Positions 44,487-58,260 of a stretch of DNA of 64,000 nt are shown in pieces. Below the pieces are notes generated by a model. It made no database searches, had not been told where the DNA came from, and saw only the letters and a list, made by a program, of their open reading frames with translations. The position numbers were made by a program, and so were the translations under genes. The stretch lies in assembly GCF_023973825.1 (NCBI RefSeq), contig NC_090122.1, positions 1,110,130 to 1,174,129 of the forward strand. The letters run 5' to 3'. This DNA comes from Plasmodium brasilianum (lineage: Eukaryota > Apicomplexa > Aconoidasida > Haemosporida > Plasmodiidae). Each line of letters opens with the position of its first letter. Position 1 is the stretch's first letter.

Positions 44487-47400
44487 ATGGTAATTAAGTT
44501 TTTTTTTATTTTATGTTTATCCTTGTTTTTTCTTTTTTGTAATACAAATACTCAATATCCCTACGCGCATCATGGCATTTTAAACATAGACTCAGATAAT
44601 ATTCAAGACGTGTTTAACACAAATGAGCATTGTCTTATAAAATTGTAATGGAGCAGAGAAATATAAAATAAAATTTAAGTGAAATATGAAAGTTATCTTG
44701 TTACAATTCTCATATGCTTTTATTTATCATTTCCTCGGGCTGGTGTTTACATTTACATATTTGTTTTTGCCTAGGACTGCCTATACCTTTGCTGTGACGT
44801 TTGCGTTTAATTGTTTATTTGTTTATATGTTTATTTGTTTATATGTTTATTTGTTTATATGTTTATTTGTTTATATGTTTATTTGTTTATATGTTTATTT
44901 GTTTATATGTTTATTTGTTTATATGTTTATTTGTTTATATGTTTATTTGTTTATATGTTTATATGTTTATTTGTTTATATGTTTATTTGTTTATATGTTT
45001 ATTTGTTTATATGTTTATTTGTTTATATGTTTATTTGTTTATATGTTTATATGTTTATTTGTTTATATGTTTATTTGTTTATATGTTTATTTGTTTATAT
45101 GTTTATTTGTTTATATGTTTATTTGTTTATATGTTTATATGTTTATTTGTTTATATGTTTATTTGTTTATATGTTTATTTGTTTATATGTTTATTTGTTT
45201 ATATGTTTATTTGTTTATATGTTTATATGTTTATTTGTTTATATGTTTATTTGTTTATATGTTTATTTGTTTATATGTTTATTTGTTTATATGTTTATTT
45301 GTTTATATGTTTATTTGTTTATATGTTTATTTGTTTATATATTTATTTATTTATTTGTTTGTATATTTATTTGTTTATTTATTTGTTTATTTTTTTTTTT
45401 TTTTTTGATTTTTCTCTCTTCCCCCCAACAACTGAAGCTATGCACCACAATGTGTACACTGCAAGCGTATATGGAATAAAATTGTAAATTTAAAAAGTAC
45501 GATACAGAATGATGATAAAAAAAAAGTATTCTTTGGCCAAGTAAGTTTTAAACGAACATATAGAGTGGTATAATTACATATTTGGAAAAATACAGGATAG
45601 ATAACATATTAATACATTTCTCTCCTGCAACACATGTACGTATACATGTATTACACGCGTGTATTTTTATGTGCACACGTACTCATTTACCTCCTTACAA
45701 ATAAAATGCGAATATTCAAAAATCATATATAACTGTTCAGGTAAATTGTGGTGATACGAAAGGGAAATTTATCTGCCAAAAGTACGACGTCTTAAGAGTA
45801 CCACAATTAAAAATGTAAATTGAAAAAAAAAAAAACAAAGTAAAAAAGTATTATTTTTATATTTATTTTGATTTTATTATTACTTTTTTATTATTTTATT
45901 CTTATTTTATTTTAATTTTATTCATATTTTATTCTTATTTAATTCATATTTTATTCTTATTTTATTCATATTTTATTCTTATTTTATTCATATTTTATTC
46001 TTATTTTATTCTTAATTTTATGTGGCATCATTCTATTGTTTCGTCAACTTATGAACTGCTTATATAGTTGTCTATTCGTATTTCCTCATTACAGGTTTAA
46101 AGGAAGTGAACTGGTCTCAACTTACTCAAATAACATAAATGATGAAAATTTTGTAAAAAAATGGATATATTATGTTACCACGTAAGATAAAGGAATAACC
46201 AAATTTTATAAGAAACGATAGCAGAAGTTGTCTAACTTTTTTTTGTTTTTTCGTTTTTTCGTTTTTTCTTATTTTTTGAACATACAATTTGTCAATACTG
46301 CAACTTTAATATTCATCTCATTTTTACCTTACGTAATCATATTCTTTGTATATTTCCTTAACCATTCATACTATTTTTCAATTTTGTGCTTTAAAAAAAA
46401 ACAGCCCTATTTTTTTAGGTGTACATTCGGAAAAAGAATTGAGCGCTTACATAACAGATGATAATCTCTTTCTAACGTGTTCAGAAAATTTAAGTGTTAT
46501 AAATATATATAAAGAAGAAAAAATAAAATAATAAAAAAAAATTGTAAATAATGTAAAATAAAATATATCAAAACGTATAACAACACATAACAAAGAATAA
46601 CATAGCATAACATAGCATAACAAAACATAGTATTAAGGAAAACATAGGATGTTAATAGATTGCATGAACAAGCAATAATTTTTAAAGATGCGAACATAAA
46701 ACTTTTTTTTAATTCAAATTTCGACAAAAAAACAAAAATAGTACATAAATAATTAAATATATAGATAATTAAATGCATAGATAATTAAATATATAGATAA
46801 TTAAATACATAAATAATTAAATAAATAAATATGTTTTATTAGGATGATTTAATTGAGGTAGCTAAATTATATTACGATGAACACTACTTTATCAACATTA
46901 AGAATCAAGTAAAACTGAAATAAATAAATGTGCTTTAACGAAATGGTACAATATACGTACATACATATGACTACATTTTTTTTGATTTCACATTTAGAAT
47001 CTGTGCGACAAGTTAAATATCAAGACTAGCCAATTGCACGTTAAGGGATTATATGAGCATGATGCCTATAACCTTGATAAAATAGTATATATAGAACTGT
47101 ATTCAAATGTGAAGGATGTTGCATAAATAACCACTCACACAAGTCTTCCTTTTTTTTTTTTTTTCTCTTTTTTTTTTTTTCATCTTGAGGTTTAGCAAAC
47201 ATTGACAACAAAATTAAGAGAACGTATTACTTGTAACAGACCTATATATAAAATTTTTATCGTTTGTCATTTATGATAAATTATTTATAGGAATTTGAAC
47301 CATTAAAAACATTTGTTAATAAAAATAGATTTCCTTTAGTTAATAAAGTTGATCATCATAATTTTTTTAATCTAAGGAGCAGTGGTATATATTAATACAT

Positions 47401-49171
47401 TAATTTACACAAGGTGTATAATGAACAAATTTGATGAGGTGCTAATATTCCATTTCAGAGCTTGGATAATTGCAATTGCTGGTTAGTGATATACATATAT
47501 ATACACGGGCATTATTTATTTTTTTTTTTTAAAGGAAATAATTTAATATTACTACTTCTGGACTTGCAAAGAGAGGTTGATGTAGTAATTTCAATATTTA
47601 CCGAATATGCTAAAAGGTAATAAAAACATTAAAAAGATTCTTCATTAAAAAAAATTTATTTTTTTAGGTTTAGCTAGTTACTTATTCGGCATTATACAAC
47701 ATGTTAGTATTGTTAATACATTGATTGCATTCGTTTAATATAGTATGTTTTCTTTTCTTTTTCTTTTTTCTTTTTTTATGTACCACTGAAGGCACAAAAA
47801 CTTGAAGGAATTTATTTTTGCATATATAGATGGAAAATACTATGAAGAAGTGAGCATTTTAGAAATTGCCATAATGTTTTGTTATGAACAAAATAAAAAG
47901 CGGTTTACCTTGTACATACATATATACATGCATATATGCGTACTTATGTACATAAATATGAAATTCATAAATACGGAATTGCGTAAATACGGAAACGCAT
48001 AAATACTTACATGTGTACATACTTATACACATACATATATGCATATAGTATATATCTGCAAACATCCATTGAAAGCACGTGGACATAAAACTGAATTTTG
48101 TGTAAAAAAGAATTTAGAGTTGTATGGAACTGATTCAAGAAAATATCCTCAAATAATTGTATTTAGCAAACGTCCGCATGTAAGCATTTTCATTATTTTA
48201 TATTTTATTTTTATCATTATTATTATTTTTTTTTTTTTTTTATTTATTATTTTTTTTGCTGTTATTAGTTTTTTTATTATTATTATCTTTTTTCACTATT
48301 ATTATTTTTTTTTATTTTAATTACTTATTAACGTGTTACATCTTTCCAGTATTTTAAGCAATTATATGAACAAGTGCATATTTATTCTTTTTAGGAATAT
48401 TATTTCGAAGATTATTTTAATTTAGATAACTTGGATAGTATAATAGGTAAAAGAGAGTAAATAGAAATTTATTCTTTTGAAATGGAATAAAATAAAAAGA
48501 AAGATGTAACCGTTTGTTTGCACGATCGTTTGTATAAACTTCATATTCTCTTAATCTTTATCTTTATCTTTATCTTTATCTTTATCTTTTTTTCTTTTTT
48601 TTTTTTTGTAGAGGACCTACAGAACGAAAGAATTAACACTAAAGCAGAAGAATTCACTAAATCGAAAATGTAATTAATAAATTCATAAACAAGAGTACCA
48701 GATAATATCATCGCACCTAATAAGTTTGCATTAGACAGACGCTCATATATATGCACGTATGTGTATGTATGTCTTTGTATATACTGGTAACACATAGTAC
48801 TCTCTTCATTTCATCCCCACCTTTTCTTAGATATCTGATACAACTAAAAAAGCATATGCGTTATATTTTCCATAAAGCATTTAAAACAGATATTATTTCT
48901 TTTATAGGTTTTTTATGCTCCGTTGTTATGGTATAATATATATTACAACTATACATTCTTCATAGGAAATGTTTATTATATATTATATAATAGAATAAAA
49001 AATTGCTTTGTTTAGTTGTGTTCTGTTCTCTTCTGTTTCGCTTTATTGTTTTATCAATTCACTGTCTCCTTCTCTTTGTATATTCTATAGGTAATATTCA
49101 CATGTATCTTAATGGCACATACAATTTATAGGATAATTAGTCAGCAAGGAGTGAAACATCACTCACAGTGA
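44487..49171 (+). CDS. Transmembrane protein disulfide isomerase-like protein (thioredoxin fold, CVHC site)
   Basis: Fifteen exons: 44487-44644, 45438-45540, 45741-45814, 46095-46181, 46405-46495, 46843-46908, 46998-47084, 47291-47384, 47535-47616, 47792-47849, 48111-48179, 48395-48446, 48612-48669, 48831-48930 and 49091-49171. Phases agree and give 419 residues. A signal peptide comes first. The exon 1/2 junction creates FYAPQCVHCKRIW, a thioredoxin active site with CVHC at residues 58-61, and VNCGD and RVPQLKMFKG complete that domain. Later segments (FIFAYIDGKYYEE, NLELYGTDSRKYPQIIVFSK) look like inactive thioredoxin-fold b-type domains. One membrane segment (about 380-405) is followed by a short tail, as in TMX3-like PDIs. 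Role: disulfide exchange in the endoplasmic reticulum. Exon 5 and exon 11 borders are least certain. Confidence 0.85.
44805..45390. repeat. 16-bp minisatellite filling intron 1 of the PDI-like gene
   Basis: More than 35 copies of tatatgtttatttgtt with irregular 8-base phase steps, inside the intron 44645-45437. It produces long FICLFVYM frames in all three plus frames, which are artefacts. Confidence 0.95.
45860..46010. repeat. TTTTATTCTTATTTTATTCA repeat in PDI intron 3
   Basis: Imperfect 20-22 base T-rich repeat within the intron 45815-46094. Confidence 0.8.
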
Positions 49172-49865
49172 GGGATAAAAAAAAAAAAAAAAAGTTGAAC
49201 AAGAAGAGTTAGATAAACATGAGGAGAAACAGGCTAAAAATAAAAGCCAAAACAAAGTAAAAGTTAATATTGATAAATATATTTATTTCTAAATGAAAAA
49301 AAAAAAGAAAAAAAAGTAACACTGCTGATATTTTTTTTTTTTTGTTGTTCTACAATATGAAATATAAACGTATTAAATTTATAGCTTAATTCATTTTATT
49401 ATATCTCTCATGCACGAAATTATAAATTGCTGTTATATAGATGGATACAAATGATTTATAAATACTAATCCTTTTTCTTTTATTCTTCTTTTACCTTATT
49501 TTCTTTAGTTAAGAGTAAAAGCAAAATTTATAATTCTTCCTACTTTAAAAAAATATGTTATTTTATCATGATCTTGTTTACTTTTTTTTTTTTTTTTTTT
49601 CTATTCAACATTAATAATGTTTTATTATTGTAATGTTCTTTTTGTTCTGTTGAATAACTCTTATCTTTGAGTGAAATATAAAGAAAAAAGAAAAGAAAAA
49701 AAATGTACCATGTACCATGTACCAAGTAACAGGTAACAGGTAAAAAAAAAGGTTGTAACGAAAAAAGCGAAATGGACAAATCACATAGGCGAAGCTAATG
49801 AAATTTTTATTTTCTTTCTCCTTATAGATATATACAAGCTTACAACAATACTGATAAAAAAATGC

Positions 49866-49902
<37 letters not shown>

Positions 49903-51468
49903 ATATGAAAAAAATTAAAAATTTCTTTCTTAGTAAATTGTAAAATCAAAAAATAGCTAAATTTATACTAAATGATAGAAAGGGAAAAGCCGTTTTTTTA
50001 AAATTTAAAACAAACATCAATTATAAATACGTATTTATTATATTTTACTTCTAACGTGTTAAACGCAATGTTACATAAGAAGTAATATTTGGCAATACTA
50101 GGTTCATTAATAAAAAAATAAACTAAAAAATAAGATACTAGATCGAAGTATGCATATATAAACATATGAATATACGAACATAAGAACATAATAACATACG
50201 AACATATAAGCATATTTACATGTATAAATAATTACTAATTAGATAAATAAATATAACAATTCCATATACATATCTTACACGTACTACATTACAAATTTTA
50301 TGGTTGACACAGGAATAACAGCTACATTTATGTATATGCATATATTTATATATATATATATGTATATATATATGTATATATATATGTATATTAAAAATAT
50401 ATATATACATGTACATATTATATATATAAATTAAAAATATATATATGCAAATAAATTATATGCATATGTATATTATTAATATATATATGCATAACCTCCT
50501 TATTGCATGCGTAAAAAATTATTAGGCTAACAAAATATATAGTAGTAAAAATAAAAAGAAATTAATAATTGCTGTAGTACAAAAAACTCAGTAAGGAAAG
50601 GATGGAAGAAGTCCTGTAACCAGATTAGTCTAGAAAATGTAAATTCTTTTAATAAAAATGGTAATATATATATATATATATACATTCATACGAACATATA
50701 TTTATATATATATATATATATTTTTATTTGAAGAACAAATTTTAATGAAGTGAATTTTTTAGTTTTTTAAAAAAAAATTGTAAAGGGAAAAAATAAATAT
50801 GTATAAATTTTGCGCTTCAAAATTTTTATTTTTTATATATAGGGATTAACACTTTAATAAAAGCTTAAAAAAAATTAAAAAAAAAAAAATAGAAGGAAAA
50901 AAAAATAAGGAATAAATAAGGGAAAAAAAATTGAAAAAAATAAGGATATATAAATAAAAAAAGAATTAATTTTTAGAGGGAAAAACATATCATACTTTTA
51001 TTATTTCTGACTGTTATATATTTGCCCCTTTTTTCTTTTTTGCTTTTAAATTATTTAAAATTTTTTTTTATAAATTTTTTAATATAATAGTATTCCAATT
51101 ATAATAGAGTTCTAGTTTATACAGATATATATATATATATATACGTGTATATAGACATATATATATATATATATATGCACCATACATAATACTCGCCACT
51201 GTTGAAATATTTTTTTTTTACGAGTTTTTGAATATCGAAAATATATAAGTAATTAGAAATTGAAATCCTTTAAAAAGGGACTTTAAGAATTCGAAATTAT
51301 TCTTATGATAAATTACACATAAATCTTAATTTTTGTATACATAGATATAATCGCATTTTTTACATGTACAAAAACGTACATACATACGTAGATAAATATA
51401 TAATATAAAAAAGCCTTAGTCCTTGAACAGATATAACAATACTTATCTCCACACATAAATCAAGAACA
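49172..51468. other. Spacer between PDI-like and CRAL/TRIO genes
   Basis: Starts with an A17 run and then a stretch at 49194-49290 that reads as Lys/Glu-rich coding (VEQEELDKHEEKQAKNKSQN), out of frame with the PDI stop. The rest is AT-rich with TA runs and no gene. Confidence 0.55.
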
Positions 51469-52368
51469 ATGAATGAAAGTACAAATGACAAGAATGATTT
51501 TATGACAGACAAGGTTTTATCATATAAACCATCCAAGGAGGAAATTAAATATGTAAACATATGCATTTGCATATAAATATATATATAATATGTGTTATAC
51601 ATATGTATATAGATATACATATATATTCGTATATGTACATATATTATATAATAAGAAAAAAAAAAAAAAAATACCTCTTTAAATTAAGCTTGATTTGTTA
51701 TATATTAATGTACATTAAATACAAAGAACTCGTATTGCATTTTGTATGATTTATTATTTCTATTATTATTTCTATTATTATTTCTATTATTATTTCTATT
51801 ATTATTTCTATTATTATTTCTATTATTATTTCTATTATTATTGCTGTTGTTATTGCTGTTGTTATTGCTGTTGTTATTTCTATTATTATTGCAATTGCTA
51901 TTATTATTTTTTTTTTCCCCATTTCCCATTTTTAGTATCATAATAATAAACAGAAAAGTATAAGATATATATTCTGCAATCAAGAATTAGATGATTATGA
52001 AAAGGAAAAAATAAAAGAGCTAAAAGATTTTGTCAATAATTTAAAGCAAAAAGAGTGGGAACAAAAAAAAGTGGAGGAAGGAAAGGAAAAAGCAGAAACG
52101 TACGAGTCTCTATTTGCTGATACTGTATTTAATGATGACAATTACGTACTAAGATTTTTACAAGGGTTAGTATATATATATATATATATATATATGTGTA
52201 TATGTATATTTGTGGAAAAAGTTGAATATTTCAGTGTATCAAAAAACGCACACATGTTATATGTATGCACCATGTATACACGTAATACCTTAATGGATGT
52301 AATTTACCTGACATTGCATATGTTTATGAAAAATATGTACTATATTTCTGTACTTACGTACTTATGCA

Positions 52369-52399
<31 letters not shown>

Positions 52400-54720
52400 C
52401 TTTTGCGTACTAATAATAGAAATGAGTACAATTTTGAAAAATGTTATTATGATATGGTAAGACACTTGGAATGGAGAAAAGAAAATCTTCCAGTGAAATA
52501 CGAGGACGTTAAGGATATATTAGTAATTAAAAGAAAAAAAATAATAAAATTGGGGATATGAGAAATTGAGAAAATGAACTTCTCTCTACATGAACTGCTA
52601 ACTAAGAGAACATATAGGCATTTGAACAAAATAACTAGCTGAACGATATAAATAAAAAATATTATTTCTCTACTTTGATTTTTATACGTTTCATCTTTTA
52701 TTTTTTATTGCAGAATAATGGCTATATCTACGTTCATGGAAGGGATAAACAAATGCACCCTATAATTGTTATCAACTGCAAAAATTTTATTACAGCAAAT
52801 GCTGTAAGTAGATAAGTAAAAGTGTGAACATATGTGTGTGTAGGCGTTTGTTTATATATATGTACATATACATGTTTATATGCACGTGTTTATAAATTAA
52901 ATATGTGCATTTTGAACTGTTTTCAATTTATATAATATTGTTATCTGTAGACATATGCATATACATATTTACCATATATTGTGTATTGTTCATCGTGTAT
53001 TGTTCATCGTGTATTGTTTATTGTATATTGTCTATTGTGTACTTTATATTGTTTATTATTTTTTTTTTTTTTTCATTGCAGAAAGACGTTTTAAAGGTAG
53101 TGTACTACTGGCTGGGTAATTCTACGATTACATCTTATTTATTTAATTATATTTTGGTTACTTGTTAATACGTATTACATTTCTTTGGATACATTAACAT
53201 ATTTTACTGTTCCCCTTACGTTTTTCGTTTTTTACCCTTTTTTTTTTTTTAATTTATTTTTTCCTTTCGTTTAGGCTTTTTTTTTTTTTTTTTTTTTTTT
53301 TTCTTCGTTTCTTACAATTTTTTTTTTCGTATTTCTTTCATTTTTAGAGTACATTATATCGAAACTATTCGTTGAAGGAAAAATTGAACAGTGGCGAGTC
53401 ATCGTGGACCTAAGTTCCTGTGGTGTTTTAAATATACCTATAGGAACATTAAAGGATATTTCCAGATGCTTAAGTGTAATTATAATATAACAAAATATAA
53501 TATGTAGTACAAGAAATGAACGAAATTTTTATATCAGCAAAGCTTACTCAAAATAAAATGAAAATAAGAATAGAGTGAAAAGTGTTTTTATTTTCAATTT
53601 TAATTTCGTATTCTTATTTTTTATTTTGTATTCTTATATTTATTTCGCATTCTTATGTTTATTTCGCATTCTTATGTTTATTTCGCGTTCTTATGTTTAT
53701 TTCGCATTCTTATGTTTATTTCGCATTCTTATGTTTATTTCGCATTCTTATGTTTATTTCGCGTTCTTATGTTTATTTCGCATTCTTATGTTTATTTCAT
53801 ATTCTTATTTTTATTTCGTGTTCTCATTTTATTTTGTATTCTTATATTTATTTCGTATTCTTATATTTATTTCGTATTCTTATTTTTACTTTTTATTCTT
53901 ATTCTTAAACTTATTCTTATTTTATCTTTTTCCCTTTCCAGTGCAATTATAGATCGAGGTTGTCAAAAATGTTAGTACTGAGTGCACCCCTGTTTGTAAC
54001 TGGAATATGGCATATGCTTAAGTCCATCATACCTGTAACTTGAAAATTGGAAATTTTATAATAACTGAACATTTATTAGTCTCCTTTTTCCTTTTTTCCC
54101 AATTTCAATTATGATCATAAAAATTTTTTGCTTAATTTTTTATTTATTTTGTAGGTTGTTACACAGCAAAAAATTACTATATCATCATCGGAAATAGATG
54201 TAAGAAAAGACAGAAGTTTAACTTGTTACATAATCCTTTTTTTTTTTTTATTTTACGTATCGAAGAAGTTATTCTTTTCACGTATCATCTTCTTTTTCTC
54301 TTTTTTTTTTTATTTTTTTAGAAAAAATTGTTAGATCAAGTCGACGTGGACCAACTAGAAAGTAAGTTTTAGAAAGGTCTTTTTAGACATAACATTACAT
54401 GAAGCTCAGTATATATAATTTATATGCATATATAATAAGCATATTACATATATGCATGCATATAAGCATATTACATATATATTACACATACATATATGCA
54501 TGTATATAAGCATATTACATATATACACTTATACTTGTACATATAAAAACATATTATATATATGTGCATATTATGAAAATGTATCCCAAGAATAATGTAC
54601 ATTTATATTTAACTTTTTGCCTTATCATTTTTGTTTTTCTTTTTTCTATTCCCATTTTTAGGAAAATTCGGAGGAACATGCGATAATGCAACCGTGTTTA
54701 CAGAACCTATTATGCCTTAA
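51469..54720 (+). CDS. CRAL/TRIO (Sec14-like) domain-containing protein
   Basis: Ten exons: 51469-51552, 51936-52165, 52420-52522, 52714-52803, 53082-53115, 53348-53475, 53942-54034, 54156-54200, 54322-54361 and 54662-54720, with consistent phases, giving 301 residues. The N-terminal CRAL-TRIO helper region is seen as YVLRFLQGNEYNFEKCYYDM followed by VRHLEWRKENLP. The lipid-binding domain follows: NNGYIYVHGRDKQMHPIIVI, EGKIEQWRVIVDLSSCGVLN, SRLSKMLVLSAPLFVTGIWH, then VVTQQKITISSSE, in the order and spacing of Sec14 proteins. It ends KFGGTCDNATVFTEPIMP, where Sec14 proteins have the LPxxxGG segment. Likely role: transfer or sensing of phosphatidylinositol or another lipid. No signal peptide, so cytosolic. 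The last exon's placement and stop are well supported. Confidence 0.9.
51745..51860. repeat. 12-bp repeat (TTTCTATTATTA) in CRAL/TRIO intron 1
   Basis: About nine copies, followed by gctgttgttatt variants, inside the intron 51553-51935. Confidence 0.85.
53630..53890. repeat. 19-bp minisatellite (TTTATTTCGCATTCTTATG) in CRAL/TRIO intron 6
   Basis: Twelve or more tandem copies with cgt/cat variants inside the intron 53476-53941. The frames it opens are not coding. Confidence 0.9.
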
Positions 54721-55628
54721 GTTTCATTTGTTATAATTTATAGTTTTCCCGTTTTAATTATATATATTTACTCATTTTCATTTCTTTTTTTTTATGATAT
54801 ATATATATATTTGAAAATTTTATTCTCTGTGCATATATTATGATGCATTTCACGTTGCTTCTGTTGCGTTGTGTTACTTTCCTTTTTTTTTTTTAATTTT
54901 CTATGTTCTCTTTATAGCTTTATTAAACACGTACGTCAATATATACACATTTATGTACCTATTAGTTATGTGTATATACACATGTATGTACATGCATATT
55001 TATATTTAAGTACACTTTGGTGTATATAGTATGTATACATGCTCACATGTGTGTATAACCCCGTTCGTAATTTTGTATTTTTTTATTTTTATTTTCATTT
55101 TTTTTTTTTTTTTTTTAAGTTTAATCGTCTAAACGAAAATTGATACTTTAAAATTTTTTTAAGAAACAAAAGCCATTTATATAAATGCATATGCTTATAA
55201 ATCATTTTAACTTAGAACAAAAAGAAGTTTGATTTTGTGTAAAATAAAAGACAAAAAATATATACATACAAACAGGCAAATGGTTGTGTAATATAATCAT
55301 GTGTGCACACATACGCATATACATATATATATACATATAAATGTAAATATATATATATATATATATTTATTGATTTATTATACGTATGCATGTTGACATA
55401 TCTTTTTAAGACATATCCTTTTTAACATTCACAATTGGTTACAATGAAATAGAGGATTATAATTAATAAGGTGTAAAAACGTATATACAAAACATATTAC
55501 GAAATAATGAAAGTGGGGGAAGTATCCTTTTTTTTTTTTTTTTCCCTACAGTTGGAAAGAATTATCTGAAGGGGGGAAATTCTGTTCATTTTTTCCCTAA
55601 TTCTTTTACCAAATATTTTGCTCACATT
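54721..55628. other. Convergent spacer, no gene seen
   Basis: 3' regions of the CRAL/TRIO gene and the convergent charged-repeat gene. AT-rich with TA and T runs. Confidence 0.6.
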
Positions 55629-58260
55629 TCATCTCATTTTTTCATAGATCTTGGTCAAAAAACACGTGATAAAAGAACCGTTCAAGAATAACAAAAGATA
55701 AGCCAAAAAAAAAGCAAGAAGAAAAGAAAAATATATGTAACACGAAATAACAAAAATATTTTTTTTGTCTTAACAAAGCAGTAAACTTTTTTTTCCCCCT
55801 AAAAAATAGCCTTACGGGATACGTTAATTTACTATCTTCATTTTGCTCGTTGCCCATATATTTGTGCATGTACTCTGAATTATGTACATGTGTAATAAAA
55901 AAAAAAAAAAAAATTTATAATTCCTTTTACATAACAAAATAAATGCATAAATAGGTTAGCTGCACAAAATCGCTAAATTATTTACTATATGTTATATGTC
56001 CTACATAAGGCTTAAATGGTTTGCAGTACACACGAGGTACACTACACGACTTCACACTGAGAAATTTTTACCGTTTACTACTTTTCTGCTAATACAACAG
56101 CTCATTAAGTTCTCAAATTTACATAAAAGCGAAATGTTTTTATAAATACTTAAAAATGGTAGAACTTATTATCAATGATAAAAACACACGGTAGATATTT
56201 TTACCTTTCGTACACTTTATCAAGTTACCCATTTCAGTCTCTTTGTCTTTTTGTTCGTATTTATTTTTGTCTTTTTCTTCGTCTTTATTTTTGTCTTTTT
56301 CTTCGTATTTATTTTTGTCTTTTTCTTCGTCTTTATTTTTGTCTTTTACTTCGTCTTTATTTTTGTCTTTTACTTCGTCTTTATTTTTGTCTTTTACTTC
56401 GTCTTTATTTTTGTCTTTTACTTCGTCTCTATCTTTGTCTTTTTCTTCGTCTTTATCTTTGTCTTTTTCTTCTTCTTTATATTTGTTTTTATCTTTGACT
56501 TTGGCTTTTTCCTTTTCTTCTAAAATGGGACAAATAATAGTTCACTTATCTGACGTTACACTTTTTTTTTTTTTTTCGATCTATTATGCTTCGAATAATA
56601 GCCTTATTATTTTATTTTTTTATAAACTATTTCGTTTACCAGTAATATTTTTATTTTATATTTTTTTTTTTTTTTTCCGAGCTATTAAGCTGTCAACAAT
56701 AGCCTCATTTTCTTTTCTTTTTTTTATATTTACCTTACCTTTATTTATATTTTCATTTTCAATGTTTATATTTGTAGTACAAAAATTGGTCGATTCTTCT
56801 TCTGTATCTTTTAAATTTAGACATGTTACTAATTCTTTTCTTTTTTTTTCTAGCCGATTATTTATTAATGAAATGTCATAAGAGGAGTAACTCATACAAT
56901 TATTCAAGAGCTCTTTTTTCAAATGATCTTCTCCTCCTTTGCTCTTATGAAAATTTGATACGCTTTCAGAATTCGTACTAGCGGTAACAGTATCATGAGA
57001 TTTGCAAGCTTTTACCTTATCTGTTTCAAAAATATTTAAATTGGCTACATTTTCCAAACTGGTTATATTTTCCAAATTTACTGCATTTTCTAAACTGGTC
57101 ATATAAGCACAGTCGGAATTTTGAACATGATCCCCCCTAGGGCTTGTACTTTCTGTTCTGATTTGTGTGTGTCCCACTTTCTCATCCCTTAACATAGAAA
57201 TCTTAGCCTTCCTCTGATCTTGATTTTGTCTATTTGTGCTATATATATCTCCTATAGATATGCATTCATCAATTATGTCTAATACTGTAAAATTTTTTTG
57301 TTCTTTCTTTCTATTTATTACTGTTTTTAGTATTTGATCTAAATCTTTACTATTTTTTTTATATTCACATTCCTCGTCGTTACCCTCTTCTAAATTTTCG
57401 TATGTTCTTACAAGGCTACTATCATCACTTTCCGATTTGTCTGAAGTCATGTCTACATTTGATTTATCACTTAAGTTAACAATATTTTTAATATTACTTA
57501 AATTGTTTTTTATTTTGTATATGCTGTTGTTTATAATACGTACACTCTTGTTGATGGAGGAGGTACAAGTAGCATCATCGTCGTTACAGTTATTGTAATA
57601 AGAACCATCGTTATAAGAGAGATCATCATCATCATCGTCATCATTTTCATCATCATCATTTTCATTATTATCATTTTCATCATTATCATTTTCATCATTA
57701 TCATTTTCATCATCATCATTTTCATCATTATCATTTTCATCATTATCATTTTCATCATTATCATTTTCATCATTATCATTTTCATCATTATCATTTTCAC
57801 CATCATCATTTTCACCATCATCATTTTCACCATCATCATTTTCACCATCATCATTTTCGCCATCATCATTATTATCGTTTACATAAATTTTGTCTGTTGC
57901 AGTTTTTGCATAATCATCATTTAGAAATAATATGTTTTTATCGTCCTTGTTGAAACTGCTATAATGTATATCATCTACCTTCACACCATCTGCTTTATTG
58001 TGGTCCACCAGGTCATCTTTCACGGTTGCATTATTACTTACAATGTTTATATTCCTAAAGCTTTTCCTTGCGTGTGCATTTTCATAATTTCCTTCCTCTT
58101 GGTCATTATTACTTACACACAATATTTTCTTGTATGTTTTTTCCCCCAAAGTAATCTTCTTTTCGTCATATGGGACTCCCAATTTTTCTGTTTCAACCTC
58201 ATTTTTTTCTTCCAATGTGAATGGAGGATGTTTTTCATTACCATTATGCTGCAACTTCAT
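55629..58260 (-). CDS. Charged-repeat protein (acidic then Lys-rich), unknown function
   Basis: Exons proposed: 56739-58260, 56205-56519, 55816-55874 and 55629-55649. The exon 1 donor is GTAAGG (phase 1), the exon 2 donor GTAAAA (phase 1), the exon 3 donor GTAAGG (phase 0). Total about 638 residues. The first exon holds an acidic DGEND/DNDEN array at 57630-57870 and ends with a Lys-rich ENENINKG. Exon 2 is a Lys/Asp/Glu array (KDKNKDEV). Exon 3 reads YMHKYMGNEQNEDSKLTYP. The tiny last exon (IYEKMR) is the least certain. ATG at 58260 is the first in frame, but the frame stays open upstream through a hydrophobic stretch to an acceptor-like TTTAG near 58330, so an upstream exon is possible. No domain recognised. 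Confidence 0.6.
56245..56470 (-). repeat. 24-bp array encoding KDKNKDEV/KDKNKDEE units
   Basis: About nine copies of a 24-base unit in exon 2 of the charged-repeat gene, with Lys/Asp/Glu content. Confidence 0.9.
57630..57870 (-). repeat. 15-bp array encoding acidic DNDEN/DDGEN units
   Basis: About 16 copies of a 15-base unit, plus-strand ttttcatcattatca or ttttcaccatcatca, in frame. Confidence 0.9.

Noticed and set aside
44686..45487. Long plus-strand frames rich in FICLFVYM
   Set aside because: Translated minisatellite inside intron 1 of the PDI-like gene; open in all three frames because of the repeat.
51698..51983. Minus-strand NNRNNNRNN frame and plus-strand LLLFLLLFL frame
   Set aside because: 12-bp repeat within CRAL/TRIO intron 1.
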